Below are positions 17,068 to 24,948 of a DNA stretch of 64,000 bases, piece by piece. The DNA lies in NCBI RefSeq assembly GCF_030053415.1, contig NZ_JASGBJ010000002.1, positions 1-64,000 of the forward strand. Reading direction: 5' to 3'. Positions within the stretch are counted from its first letter, which is position 1. Each line of letters opens with the position of its first letter. A program made the translations under genes and the position numbers. The DNA comes from Marinobacter sp. CHS3-4 (GTDB lineage: Bacteria; Pseudomonadota; Gammaproteobacteria; Pseudomonadales; Oleiphilaceae). A model generated the notes under the pieces. It was given only the letters and a program-made list of their open reading frames with translations. It ran no database searches and had not been told where the DNA came from.

Positions 17068-17336
17068 CAGAAATTGTGCAAAAAATGAGGCAGGGTGGTG
17101 CCGGGGCGACGATAAACTGGCAACTACGCGCCATTTTGTGAAACTGTCTTACAAATTGGCGGTTTAACGTCAGTATGCTTATGTATCAAATAACAATAAT
17201 CGCGGGTAATGTGAGAAAGTGAATTAGTTAGATCGGGTACCGCTCGATGGTTTAGAATACTACCGCTTATTCGACTAAAGTCGTATATCGACGTTTGATA
17301 CACATAAAAATAGATAACAGCAAGCAAGGAAGGTAC
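17068..17336. other. Upstream region of the acyl-CoA synthetase
   Basis: No gene is seen. TGTATCAAA (17182-17190) and TTTGATACA (17294-17302) are exact inverted copies 112 bp apart, the second just upstream of the Shine-Dalgarno sequence. CGACTAAAGTCG (17274 onward) is a small palindrome. TAGAAT near 17252 could be a -10 element, but no good -35 was found. These may be operators of a fatty-acid regulator; this is speculative. Confidence 0.35.
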
Positions 17337-19004
17337 ATGGACACTACCAATAAATTACCTCTAGATATGGTCTACCACTGGGAAAAGACCATACCTGACT
17401 CCCTCTATATGACGCAGCCCATCGGTAATGGCCAGGTGGTTGAATACACCTGGAAGCGTGCTGTGGATGAAGCGCGCCGAATGGCATCCTATCTGAAATC
17501 GCTGAACCTGCCTGAAAAGAGCCGGGTCGGCATTATTTCCAAAAACTGCGCTCAGTGGATCATGTCCGACTGGGCAATCTGGATGGCCGGCCACATTTCC
17601 GTGCCGCTGTACCCAACCCTGAATGCTGACACCGTGAACTACATCCTGAACCACGCCGAAGTCGAGGTTCTGTTTGTTGGTAAGCTGGACGACTGGGACA
17701 TGATGAAATCGGGCGTGCCTGAATCTGTGCGCTGCCTGTCATACCCGCTTAGCCCGCCCAACGATTTCGAGTCCTGGGACGACATTGTTGCCAAATATCC
17801 GCCGCTTGAAGAGAACGTTCAGCGCGATCCGGACGAGCTGGCCACCATTGTGTACACCTCTGGCAGCACGGGCCGCCCGAAGGGTGTCATGCTGAGTTTC
17901 AACAACATGGCGTTTGCCGCTGTCGGTGGCGCGGAAGTGCTGGGTGTTGGCCCGGAAGAGCGCATGCTGTCGTATTTGCCGCTGGCCCACGTGTTCGAGC
18001 GTACCTACGTCGAGCTGGGTTCGATTTATTCCGGCTTCCAGCTGTATTTCGCGGAATCCCTGGACACCTTTGTTCAGGACCTTCAGCGTGCCCGTCCCAC
18101 CTTGTTCCTTTCGGTTCCCCGTCTGTGGGTGAAGTTCCAGCACGGCGTGCTGCAGAAACTGCCTAGGGAAAAGATGGAAAAGATGATGAAGATTCCGGTA
18201 GTTCGGGGTCTGATCAAGAAGAAGGTGCTCAAGAACCTGGGCCTGGACAAGGTCAAGCTGGCTGGCAGTGGTTCGGCACCTTTGTCCCACGACGTTCTGG
18301 ACTGGTACCGCAACCTGGGTCTGGAGCTGCTTGAAGGCTACGGCATGTCCGAGAACTTTGCTTACTCGCACATGAACAAGCCAGGCCGTTCGCGTACCGG
18401 TTATGTAGGCGAAGCAGCGCCGGGCGTTGAGGTGAAGATCAGCGACGAAGGCGAAGTGCTTGTGAAGAGCCCGGCCACCATGATGGGCTATTACAAGGAC
18501 GAAGAGAAAACCAAAGAAACCTTCACCGAAGACGGCTTCCTGAAGACCGGCGACAAGGGTGAAATCGACGAGATGGGCCGACTGAAGATTACCGGCCGCA
18601 TCAAGGAGATCTTCAAGACCAGCAAGGGCAAATACATTGCGCCTGCGCCGATTGAGAATCGCCTGATGTCTCACGATGCCATCGAAATGGTCTGCGTATC
18701 TGGTGCCAACCAGACCCAGCCACACGCGCTGGTGATGCTGAGCGAGGAGATTCGTCCAAAGATGGCCGACGAAGAGTTCCGCAAGGAAATTGAGGAAAGC
18801 TTCAAAAAGTTGATCAGTGACGTGAACAAAACCGTTGATCCACACGAACAACTGGCGTTCATCACGGTAGTCAGCGACGAGTGGTCCATCGAGAACAGCT
18901 TCCTGACCCCAACGCTGAAACTGAAGCGTAATGTGGTAGAGGATGCTTATCAGGATCAGGTGGATAACTGGTACGCGAAACGCAAGCCTGTCATCTGGCA
19001 GTAA
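17337..19004 (+). CDS. Long-chain acyl-CoA synthetase (AMP-forming)
   Basis: A 555-residue adenylate-forming enzyme of the long-chain fatty acid-CoA ligase group, activating fatty acids with ATP and CoA. The ATP-binding P-loop TIVYTSGSTGRPKGVMLSF is at residues about 168-186. The A5-like GYGMSEN, A7/A8 motifs FLKTGDKGEIDEMGRLKITG and an A10-type lysine region follow in order. The start at 17337 (MDTTNKLP) has AAGGAAGG 5-10 nt upstream; the longer frame from 17295 lacks a Shine-Dalgarno sequence. A putative thioesterase follows after 75 bp. In this type of bacterium such enzymes feed beta-oxidation or wax ester synthesis; which applies here cannot be read from the sequence. Confidence 0.92.
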   Translation: MDTTNKLPLDMVYHWEKTIPDSLYMTQPIGNGQVVEYTWKRAVDEARRMASYLKSLNLPEKSRVGIISKNCAQWIMSDWAIWMAGHISVPLYPTLNADTVNYILNHAEVEVLFVGKLDDWDMMKSGVPESVRCLSYPLSPPNDFESWDDIVAKYPPLEENVQRDPDELATIVYTSGSTGRPKGVMLSFNNMAFAAVGGAEVLGVGPEERMLSYLPLAHVFERTYVELGSIYSGFQLYFAESLDTFVQDLQRARPTLFLSVPRLWVKFQHGVLQKLPREKMEKMMKIPVVRGLIKKKVLKNLGLDKVKLAGSGSAPLSHDVLDWYRNLGLELLEGYGMSENFAYSHMNKPGRSRTGYVGEAAPGVEVKISDEGEVLVKSPATMMGYYKDEEKTKETFTEDGFLKTGDKGEIDEMGRLKITGRIKEIFKTSKGKYIAPAPIENRLMSHDAIEMVCVSGANQTQPHALVMLSEEIRPKMADEEFRKEIEESFKKLISDVNKTVDPHEQLAFITVVSDEWSIENSFLTPTLKLKRNVVEDAYQDQVDNWYAKRKPVIWQ

Positions 19005-19079
19005 GTCCTGAATGCCGACATAAGTCGCATAGGGAAATGCTTTTGCAATGCCTAAACTGGGTCAGTTTCAGGAGGAAAT

Positions 19080-19565
19080 ATGACCCAGTTAGGTCGTTTT
19101 CAAAAACGCATTCATGAAATGATTCCGCTGTCTGAGGCTCTGGGCGTCCGTCTGGAGTCTTATGACGGCCATGCGCTGATGGTCAGCGCACCTCTCGAGC
19201 CAAATCACAATCATCAGGGTACCGGATTCGGTGGCAGCGTTTATTCCGTGGCGGTGATATCTGCCTGGGGGCTGGTAGAACTGGTTCTGTCCGACCTTGG
19301 CCTTGAGGGTAATGCGGTCATTCAGGTCGGGGAAATCGAACACATTGAGCCAGTAAACTCCCAGTTCTTTGCGCTTTGCCGTCTGCCCGGTGGCGAAGTG
19401 CCGGATCGTTTCCGGAAGAGCCTTGCACGACATGGGAAGGGAAGGATGTCGCTGATCGCTGAGGTCTACTGCGGAGAGCCGACGCTGGAACCTGTGAAGG
19501 AACCTGCTGCGGTGTTCCAGGGCCGATTTGTGGTGCAGGACGTCCGTTCTAAGCTGCCCATCTGA
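19080..19565 (+). CDS. Hot-dog fold putative thioesterase (YiiD C-terminal type)
   Basis: A 161-residue cytoplasmic protein matching the thioesterase domain found at the C-terminus of YiiD. Characteristic segments are LEPNHNHQGTGFGGSVYSVA (residues about 39-58), where the N-H/G-T-x-F-G-G-S stretch forms the hot-dog helix entrance, and the IEHIEPV strand. The start codon follows a near-perfect CAGGAGG. Lying behind an acyl-CoA synthetase, it may hydrolyse acyl-CoA or acyl-ACP thioesters. Substrate unknown. Its stop lies 5 nt from the stop of the convergent iron permease gene. Confidence 0.82.
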   Translation: MTQLGRFQKRIHEMIPLSEALGVRLESYDGHALMVSAPLEPNHNHQGTGFGGSVYSVAVISAWGLVELVLSDLGLEGNAVIQVGEIEHIEPVNSQFFALCRLPGGEVPDRFRKSLARHGKGRMSLIAEVYCGEPTLEPVKEPAAVFQGRFVVQDVRSKLPI

Positions 19566-19570
19566 GGGCC

Positions 19571-21259
19571 TCAGCCGATCGAGCGGGTTTTTGAGATCGA
19601 CCGGCTCATCAGGATGATCGGAATAATACCCGCCAATACAATCACCAGCGATGGCAGGGCACTGCGCGCAAGCTGCTCGTCAGACGCGTACTGATAGACA
19701 TAGGTTGCCAGGGTATCGAAGTTAAAGGGCCGCAGTATTAACGTCGCCGGAAGCTCCTTCATGACGTCGACGAACACCACCAGCGCTGCCGTCAGCAACG
19801 TGCCTCTCAACATCGGCAGATGAACGCGGATCAGTGTCCCACCGGGCGTGTGCCCCAGAGAGCGTGACGCCATGTCCATACTGGGCGTGATTTTCTGCAG
19901 GGCGCTTTCCACACTGCCGGCGGATACCGCCAGAAAGCGTACCGTGTAGGCGAAAATCAGCGCGAACGCCGAGCCACTAAGTAGCAGGCCAGAGCTGAAA
20001 CCAAAGGTTTCCCGCATGATGCTGTCCAGCCAGTTATCGAACCCGGCCAGCGGAATGATGACGCCAACCGCCAGAACGGCTCCCGGCATGGCGTACCCCA
20101 GACTGGATAGCCGCATCATGACCTGCATGCCTCGGGTGTCATGGAGGCGACGGCTGTAGGCAAGCGTGACACCAATAATCAACGTGGTCATGGCGGCAGC
20201 GCTGGACAGGAACAGGCTGTTCAGGGTATTGCGCACAAAGGTGTCGTTCCAGCTTTCATCAAAGTATTCCCAGGCAAACTGGCCCAGTGTGAACGCTGGG
20301 ATCGCGAAACCAAAAATGACGGGTGCGGCGCAGACCAGTATGCACAGTGCCTGGCGAGGCCCAGACATTTTGAATCGGCGAATGGGGTCGCGGTTGTCTC
20401 TGGCGGCAAATTGTTGCTGTTTGCGCCGGGAGTAGCGTTCCAGAGTCACCAGAATCACTACGAACGCCAGCATGGTCGTCGCAATCTGTGCCGCTCCACC
20501 CAGGTTGCCGAGGTTCATCCAGGTGTCGAACAGACCGGCGGTGAGCGTCTGTACTGCAAAGAAATCCACTGTGCCGAAGTCATTGAGGGTTTCCATCAGA
20601 ACCAGCGAGAGGCCGACCGCCACGGCTGGCCGTGCGATGGGCAATACCACCCTGAAAAAGGTGCTGATGGCAGAGTGCCCCAGACTCCGGCTGACGGCGA
20701 ATAACGATGGTGACTGTTCCAGGAAGGCGGCTCGGGCCAACAGGTACACATAAGGGTAGAGCACCAGCCCGATCATCAGTGTGGCGCCTTCGACACTGCG
20801 GATTTCCGGGAACCAGTAGTCTGCCGCATTTCGCCATCCAAACCATTCCCGCATTGCCGTCTGCACCGGGCCGGCGTAATCAAGCAGGCTGGTGTACACA
20901 TAGGCGATGACGTAAGCCGGTACCGCAAAGGGCAGCAGCATCGCCCATTCGAAAAAACGCCGCCCCGGGAATTCGCACATGGTGACGGCCCAGGCGGTGG
21001 ACAGCCCAAGCACCAGGGTAATGATGGCGACGCCGAGCATTAACTGAAGCGTGGTAGCCAGGTAACGGGGCAGGGTTGTATCGATAAGGTGTGGCCAGAT
21101 GTTCTCTTCCGGGAACAATGCCAGGAACAGTACCGAGATGACCGGCAGGGCAACAATCAGGGTTATTAGTGCAGCGGAGACAACCCAGCGTTTCGAGGTT
21201 CGCCTGGCCAGCAACGCCGGTGGGGCGCTCTGTTGGGTGGCGTTGATCACCTCGGACAT
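19571..21259 (-). CDS. Fe(III) ABC transporter permease (FbpB/SfuB type)
   Basis: A 562-residue inner-membrane protein made of two fused permease halves, each with about six helices, as usual for ferric iron transporters of the FbpB/SfuB class. Each half has the EAA-like cytoplasmic loop contacting the ATPase (SRSLGHSAISTFFRVVLPIA near residue 190, SRSLGHTPGGTLIRVHLPML near 470). The gene lies 120 nt downstream of the binding-protein gene, with a hairpin and a Fur-like box between them. No ATPase subunit is found next to it, so that partner must be encoded elsewhere. Confidence 0.92.
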   Translation of the reverse strand: MSEVINATQQSAPPALLARRTSKRWVVSAALITLIVALPVISVLFLALFPEENIWPHLIDTTLPRYLATTLQLMLGVAIITLVLGLSTAWAVTMCEFPGRRFFEWAMLLPFAVPAYVIAYVYTSLLDYAGPVQTAMREWFGWRNAADYWFPEIRSVEGATLMIGLVLYPYVYLLARAAFLEQSPSLFAVSRSLGHSAISTFFRVVLPIARPAVAVGLSLVLMETLNDFGTVDFFAVQTLTAGLFDTWMNLGNLGGAAQIATTMLAFVVILVTLERYSRRKQQQFAARDNRDPIRRFKMSGPRQALCILVCAAPVIFGFAIPAFTLGQFAWEYFDESWNDTFVRNTLNSLFLSSAAAMTTLIIGVTLAYSRRLHDTRGMQVMMRLSSLGYAMPGAVLAVGVIIPLAGFDNWLDSIMRETFGFSSGLLLSGSAFALIFAYTVRFLAVSAGSVESALQKITPSMDMASRSLGHTPGGTLIRVHLPMLRGTLLTAALVVFVDVMKELPATLILRPFNFDTLATYVYQYASDEQLARSALPSLVIVLAGIIPIILMSRSISKTRSIG

Positions 21260-21290
21260 GTCGTTCCTCTGGTTAGGAAATTACATCTTA

Positions 21291-21310
21291 TGCAAATAAG
21301 AATGAGAAAG
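21291..21310 (-). promoter_or_regulatory. Fur-box-like sequence before the permease gene
   Basis: TGCAAATAAGAATGAGAAAG carries the AATAAGAATGAGAA core common in Fur sites and lies 32 nt upstream of the permease start. It suggests iron control of the permease apart from the upstream binding-protein promoter. Matched by eye only. Confidence 0.45.
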
Positions 21311-21340
21311 AGTAAGAAGGGGATTCTAGTGCGGGGAGGC

Positions 21341-21368
21341 AAAGCCCGCAATGATTTGCGGGCTTTTT
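21341..21368 (-). terminator. Hairpin between binding protein and permease genes
   Basis: AAAGCCCGCAA (21341-21351) pairs with TTGCGGGCTTT (21356-21366) around a 4-nt loop, flanked by T-runs on both strands (longer on the plus strand). Located just after the binding-protein stop codon, it probably trims read-through so that the binding protein exceeds the permease, a common arrangement in ABC uptake operons. Confidence 0.75.
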
Positions 21369-21379
21369 ACAACGTTGGA

Positions 21380-22396
21380 TCAGTTGTCGTAATCGACCCG
21401 ATCCACCATTTTCACGGCTTGATTACGGTGGTCAGCGATTTCCTGAAGTGAGAGTGAGTCCGGGTTGATATCGCCCCACTCGGCAACAATGCCCGCAGGC
21501 TCTACCGATGGGTTTGCCGGGTACTCGGTGTTTGCTTCGGCGTAGATACGCTGCGCTTCCGGTGTGCTCAGGAACTCCATTAGCTTGATGGCGTCTTCCC
21601 GGTTAGGAGCGCTCTTGGTCAGCGCAATGCCGCTGATGTTGATGTGAGTGCCACGGCCATCGTTGTTTGGGAAAATCAGGCGCACTGATTCTGCCGCTTC
21701 GCGCTGATTTTCGTCCATCAGCATGTTGCCGTAATAGTAGCTGTTACCGATGGAAAGGTCGCACTCGCCAGCATGGATTGCTTTGATCTGGTCGCGGTCG
21801 CCGCCTTGTGGCTTGCGAGCGAGGTTGTCTTTCAGGCCTTCCAGCCACTCTTCAGTGTACTCAGCACCGTGGTGCGCAATCATGGAAGAGAAGAGGGCGA
21901 TGTTGTAGGGGTGCTTGCCACTGCGGGTGCAGATGCGGTCGTCCCATTTCTCGTCAGCCAGTTCTTCATAGGTGGTGATTTCACCTTCTTCGACGCGCTC
22001 TTTGGACGCGTAAATCAGACGGCCACGGGTGGTCAGGGCATACCATTTGCCTTCCGGATGACGCAGGTTTTCAGGAATGTTGCTTTCCAGCTCGTCGTTC
22101 TGCAGGCCTTGTACAAGGTCGCGGTCGACCAGTTCGCTCAGACGGGAAATATCCACCGTCATTACTACGTCTGCTGGGCTATTGCGGCCTTCGCGCTCGA
22201 GGCGTTCTGCAAGGCCTTTCTTGGCGAATACCACGTTGGTGTCAATGCCGGTTTCTTCTTTAAAGGCTTCAAGAAGCGGCTCGAGGAGGTAAGCCTGACG
22301 ATAGGAATAGATGTTCACTTCGCCTTCGGCCTGGACAGCCATTGGGGCGAGAAGGGCTGCGGCTGAAATCGCCGTCGTCATTTTCTTGAGATTCAT
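21380..22396 (-). CDS. Fe(III) ABC transporter binding protein (FutA/FbpA type)
   Basis: A 338-residue periplasmic iron-binding protein. Residues 1-22 are a signal peptide (basic start, AISAAALLAPMAVQAEG cleavage region). The mature part begins EVNIYSYRQAYLLEPLLEAF, typical of this class. The iron-ligand tyrosines are in the NSYYYGNML segment (about 229-237). The start at 22396 (MNLKKMTT) directly precedes the signal peptide; the longer frame reaches 22624 but would bury the signal and overlap the divergent gene. A Fur-like box lies 37-55 nt upstream. The permease gene follows. Iron-regulated uptake of ferric iron is the likely role. Confidence 0.93.
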   Translation of the reverse strand: MNLKKMTTAISAAALLAPMAVQAEGEVNIYSYRQAYLLEPLLEAFKEETGIDTNVVFAKKGLAERLEREGRNSPADVVMTVDISRLSELVDRDLVQGLQNDELESNIPENLRHPEGKWYALTTRGRLIYASKERVEEGEITTYEELADEKWDDRICTRSGKHPYNIALFSSMIAHHGAEYTEEWLEGLKDNLARKPQGGDRDQIKAIHAGECDLSIGNSYYYGNMLMDENQREAAESVRLIFPNNDGRGTHINISGIALTKSAPNREDAIKLMEFLSTPEAQRIYAEANTEYPANPSVEPAGIVAEWGDINPDSLSLQEIADHRNQAVKMVDRVDYDN

Positions 22397-22432
22397 AGTC
22401 AACTTTCCGTCATGGTTGAAATAAAATATATT

Positions 22433-22451
22433 GATAACCGGAACCATTCTC
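22433..22451 (-). promoter_or_regulatory. Fur-box-like operator of the iron-binding protein gene
   Basis: GATAACCGGAACCATTCTC matches the 19-bp Fur consensus at 13 positions and lies 37 nt upstream of the start codon, where a promoter is expected. Repression by Fur in iron-replete cells is inferred. Confidence 0.55.
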
Positions 22452-22558
22452 ATTTGTGTTAATCGCAGTGTCAACTGGTAGGGCGAACTTCTTTCAGAAA
22501 TAGTGCTATGCTTCGGAAGACTATAAAAACTATGCGAAAAGTGGTGAGTGCCGGGACT

Positions 22559-22831
22559 ATGGCTGGTAATGAAAGAAGGATACATTCTCGAACCGCGATG
22601 AGCGCCAAGGTAAAGGTTGTGCACGATTCGCAGGGTGAGTTTGTCTTTTCCACGAGAGATATATCCGACGGGGGTGTGTTCATCGTTGTGGATGCAGAAC
22701 CCTTCGAGCCCGAGATTGGCGACAAGCTGACGGTCCAGGTGCAGGGCCTGCCCGTTCCGGCGCCAGTGCTGGATATGGTGGTCGTTCGCAAAACCAACGA
22801 TGGGTTTGGTCTCCAGTTCGAAGATGAATGA
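22559..22831 (+). CDS. PilZ-domain protein (c-di-GMP binding)
   Basis: A small cytoplasmic PilZ protein of about 90 residues. Both c-di-GMP contact motifs are present: ERRIHSR (RxxxR) at residues 4-10 and DISDGG (D/NxSxxG) near residue 36. Start choice is uncertain: in-frame ATGs also occur at 22508 and 22532, and none has a strong Shine-Dalgarno sequence. The 22559 start places the RxxxR motif at the N-terminus, as in many stand-alone PilZ proteins. Its stop overlaps the start of the downstream lipoprotein gene (ATGA), and a divergent HD-GYP relative follows, so a c-di-GMP-related output is plausible. Confidence 0.85.
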   Translation: MAGNERRIHSRTAMSAKVKVVHDSQGEFVFSTRDISDGGVFIVVDAEPFEPEIGDKLTVQVQGLPVPAPVLDMVVVRKTNDGFGLQFEDE

Positions 22832-23436
22832 GGTTTTTCAACACAATGAATCCTGGTCTCGCAAAAGGACTATTTGCTTCAATTCCGCTGCTTCTGTCAG
22901 GTTGCGCCTCTTACTACACGCATTACGCGGTGTTTCCTGCTGAAAATTCGACAGGCGAGCAGCGGCAGGTCAAGGTGACATGGCAAACGGCTGACTACCC
23001 GGATTGGTGGATCAGCGACGATCAGTCGACACCAATAACTCTGGAAACCCAGTGCAGCACCAGAACCTGGCGAATCGTGGATCGCACTCACACGGGCGCT
23101 GATGATCAGGATTGCGCCCCTGGCATTCGAGCCTGTGGTGCGTCGGGTCAGGACCATTTTGCGGATGATATGGGACGGGAATTCGATGAACGCGCCTGCA
23201 TTCGAGTGAACCCCTCGGATCCGGATGCGCTGGTGACCGATATTTCCACGTCGCTGAAGTTATTGGTCAGCTGCCGCCCCGTCGAGACTAGCCGCCAGAT
23301 AGGCGATGAAACGGAAAATACTGATTACCTGCGGGCGTCTCCGGTTCCTTATACCGTTCACAGTCGTAAAGGCGTCCGGGGACGACTCGATAGTAAACCC
23401 CCGGAGCTTGATGACTCGATTTGCGACGACGAATAG
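22828..23436 (+). CDS. Putative lipoprotein of unknown function
   Basis: A 202-residue secreted protein with a lipoprotein signal: hydrophobic stretch and lipobox LLSGC (cysteine at about residue 26). The mature part is rich in Asp, Thr and Cys (seven or more cysteines, suggesting disulfides) and ends with the acidic LDDSICDDE. No family recognised. It overlaps the PilZ gene by 4 nt (ATGA), so translation is coupled. A TATAAT at 23464-23469, just after its stop, may start transcription of the next gene. Confidence 0.75.
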   Translation: MRFFNTMNPGLAKGLFASIPLLLSGCASYYTHYAVFPAENSTGEQRQVKVTWQTADYPDWWISDDQSTPITLETQCSTRTWRIVDRTHTGADDQDCAPGIRACGASGQDHFADDMGREFDERACIRVNPSDPDALVTDISTSLKLLVSCRPVETSRQIGDETENTDYLRASPVPYTVHSRKGVRGRLDSKPPELDDSICDDE

Positions 23437-23637
23437 ACGGCCTCCGTTCCATTAGAATTCGTCTATAATGAATAAAGCGGTGTGACCAGGGTCACGTCAC
23501 TACATTTTGTTGCTCGGTGATAGTCTTGGTTACTGTTTGTGTTGTTCGGGTTACTCGACTCAACATAAATGTAATGGACTCTGTCGGTCTATCCTGCAAA
23601 ATGGAATCATCTCGAAGTATAGATGCAGAGGTGCTCC

Positions 23638-24948
23638 ATGGGCTTTCAGACAAAAAAAGTGTTTGTACACGATCTCGAAATCGGCATGTTTGTGTCTGAT
23701 CTGGATCGTCCGTGGCACCAGACCCCTTTCCCCATCCAGGGTTTTCCTATCCGTTCACAGGATGACATCCGTGCGTTGACCTCTTATTGCAAGTGGGTTG
23801 CAGTGGATGTGGCCGAGGCACGCCAGGCGATTGAAGAGACCGGCTCAGGCGGCAAACTGGTGTTTGGCCGCCAGAAGAAAAGTAAGGACAGGGCGCGGCA
23901 GGAAGTAAAACTTCCACCTTTGAATATTCGCGAGCCGGTAGCCCATCAGAAGGTCACCTCGTTGAGAAAGGAACTGAAGGTTTCCCGCCGGTTGATGGCC
24001 GATGCAGACAGGTCATTGACCAAGGTGTTCGAGTCCATCAAAAGCAACCAACCGCCTGATCTGACGGAGATTGCCCGGGCAACTCAGAGTATGGTGTCCA
24101 GTGTGGTGCGTAACCCTGATGCCATGCTGTGGTTGAGCCGCACCCGTCAATACGATGATTTCACCTATCAGCATTCGGTCAACACGGCCGTGTGGGCTTT
24201 GGTCTGTGGTCGTGAACTGGGGCTGAACGAAGGGTTGCTTAATCACCTCGGTATGGGATGCCTGCTTTCTCAGGTCGGTAAACTCGCATTGCCTGAACGT
24301 CTGGTGCAAAACGAAGGTCGGTTGGAGTCAGACGACTTTGAACTGTATCGCACCTACGTTGAGAAAGGTGTCCAGCGTCTGTCGGATTCAGGTGTTTCCA
24401 GAGCGGTCCTGAGCGTGGTGCAGAATCACCGGGAGCGTCACAATGGTTCCGGTTTTCCTGAAGGCGTGCGCGGCGACCGCATTCCGCTACTGGGGAAAAT
24501 TGCTGGCCTGGCTGAATACTTTGAATCGCTCGTTGGACCGCGGGAAATGTCTCAGGCAATGACTCCGGCCAGGGCGGTCAGCATGCTTTATGAGCTGCGC
24601 AACATTGAATTTCAGGAAGACCTGGTCGAGAAGTTCATCGCCGCTGTAGGGGTGTACCCCACGGGCAGTCTGGTTGAGCTGAATGATGGCCAGCGCGGTG
24701 TCGTGGTGTCCCATTCGTCAGAGCGTCGTTTGTGGCCGAAGGTCATGGTAATGGCAGATCGCACTCACAAGCCCCTTAAGACCGCCAAGATCATTGATCT
24801 GGCGAAGTACAATGAAGGCAAAGACGCGCACGACACGATGTCCATCGCTGAGTGTTTGCCCTCCGGCACTGAGGGCCTGCATCCTGAGCACTACGATGTT
24901 ACCGGCGCCGAAAGCCGCTGGGCGCTTTCTCAGATGATCAGGGTGTAA
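23638..24948 (+). CDS. DUF3391/HD-GYP-family protein with degenerate active site
   Basis: A 436-residue protein. Residues 1-70 match the DUF3391 domain that precedes HD-GYP domains (KVFVHDLEIGMFVSDLDRPW, then FPIQGF). Residues about 165-350 are an HD-GYP domain with the fold intact but ligands changed: His179 is kept; the HD pair is Ser211-Gln212 (LLSQVGK instead of LLHDIGK); the next His is Tyr240; the HH pair is His264-Arg265; the GYP motif is GFP with D to N before it; the last Asp is Glu293. Phosphodiesterase activity on c-di-GMP is therefore unlikely; a binding or scaffold role is inferred. The start at 23638 has AGAGGTG upstream. Its end overlaps the next, convergent gene by 11 nt. Confidence 0.88.
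   Translation: MGFQTKKVFVHDLEIGMFVSDLDRPWHQTPFPIQGFPIRSQDDIRALTSYCKWVAVDVAEARQAIEETGSGGKLVFGRQKKSKDRARQEVKLPPLNIREPVAHQKVTSLRKELKVSRRLMADADRSLTKVFESIKSNQPPDLTEIARATQSMVSSVVRNPDAMLWLSRTRQYDDFTYQHSVNTAVWALVCGRELGLNEGLLNHLGMGCLLSQVGKLALPERLVQNEGRLESDDFELYRTYVEKGVQRLSDSGVSRAVLSVVQNHRERHNGSGFPEGVRGDRIPLLGKIAGLAEYFESLVGPREMSQAMTPARAVSMLYELRNIEFQEDLVEKFIAAVGVYPTGSLVELNDGQRGVVVSHSSERRLWPKVMVMADRTHKPLKTAKIIDLAKYNEGKDAHDTMSIAECLPSGTEGLHPEHYDVTGAESRWALSQMIRV

Noticed and set aside
17739..18851. 370-codon minus-strand ORF opposite the acyl-CoA synthetase
   Set aside because: A shadow frame; the plus-strand gene has all family motifs.
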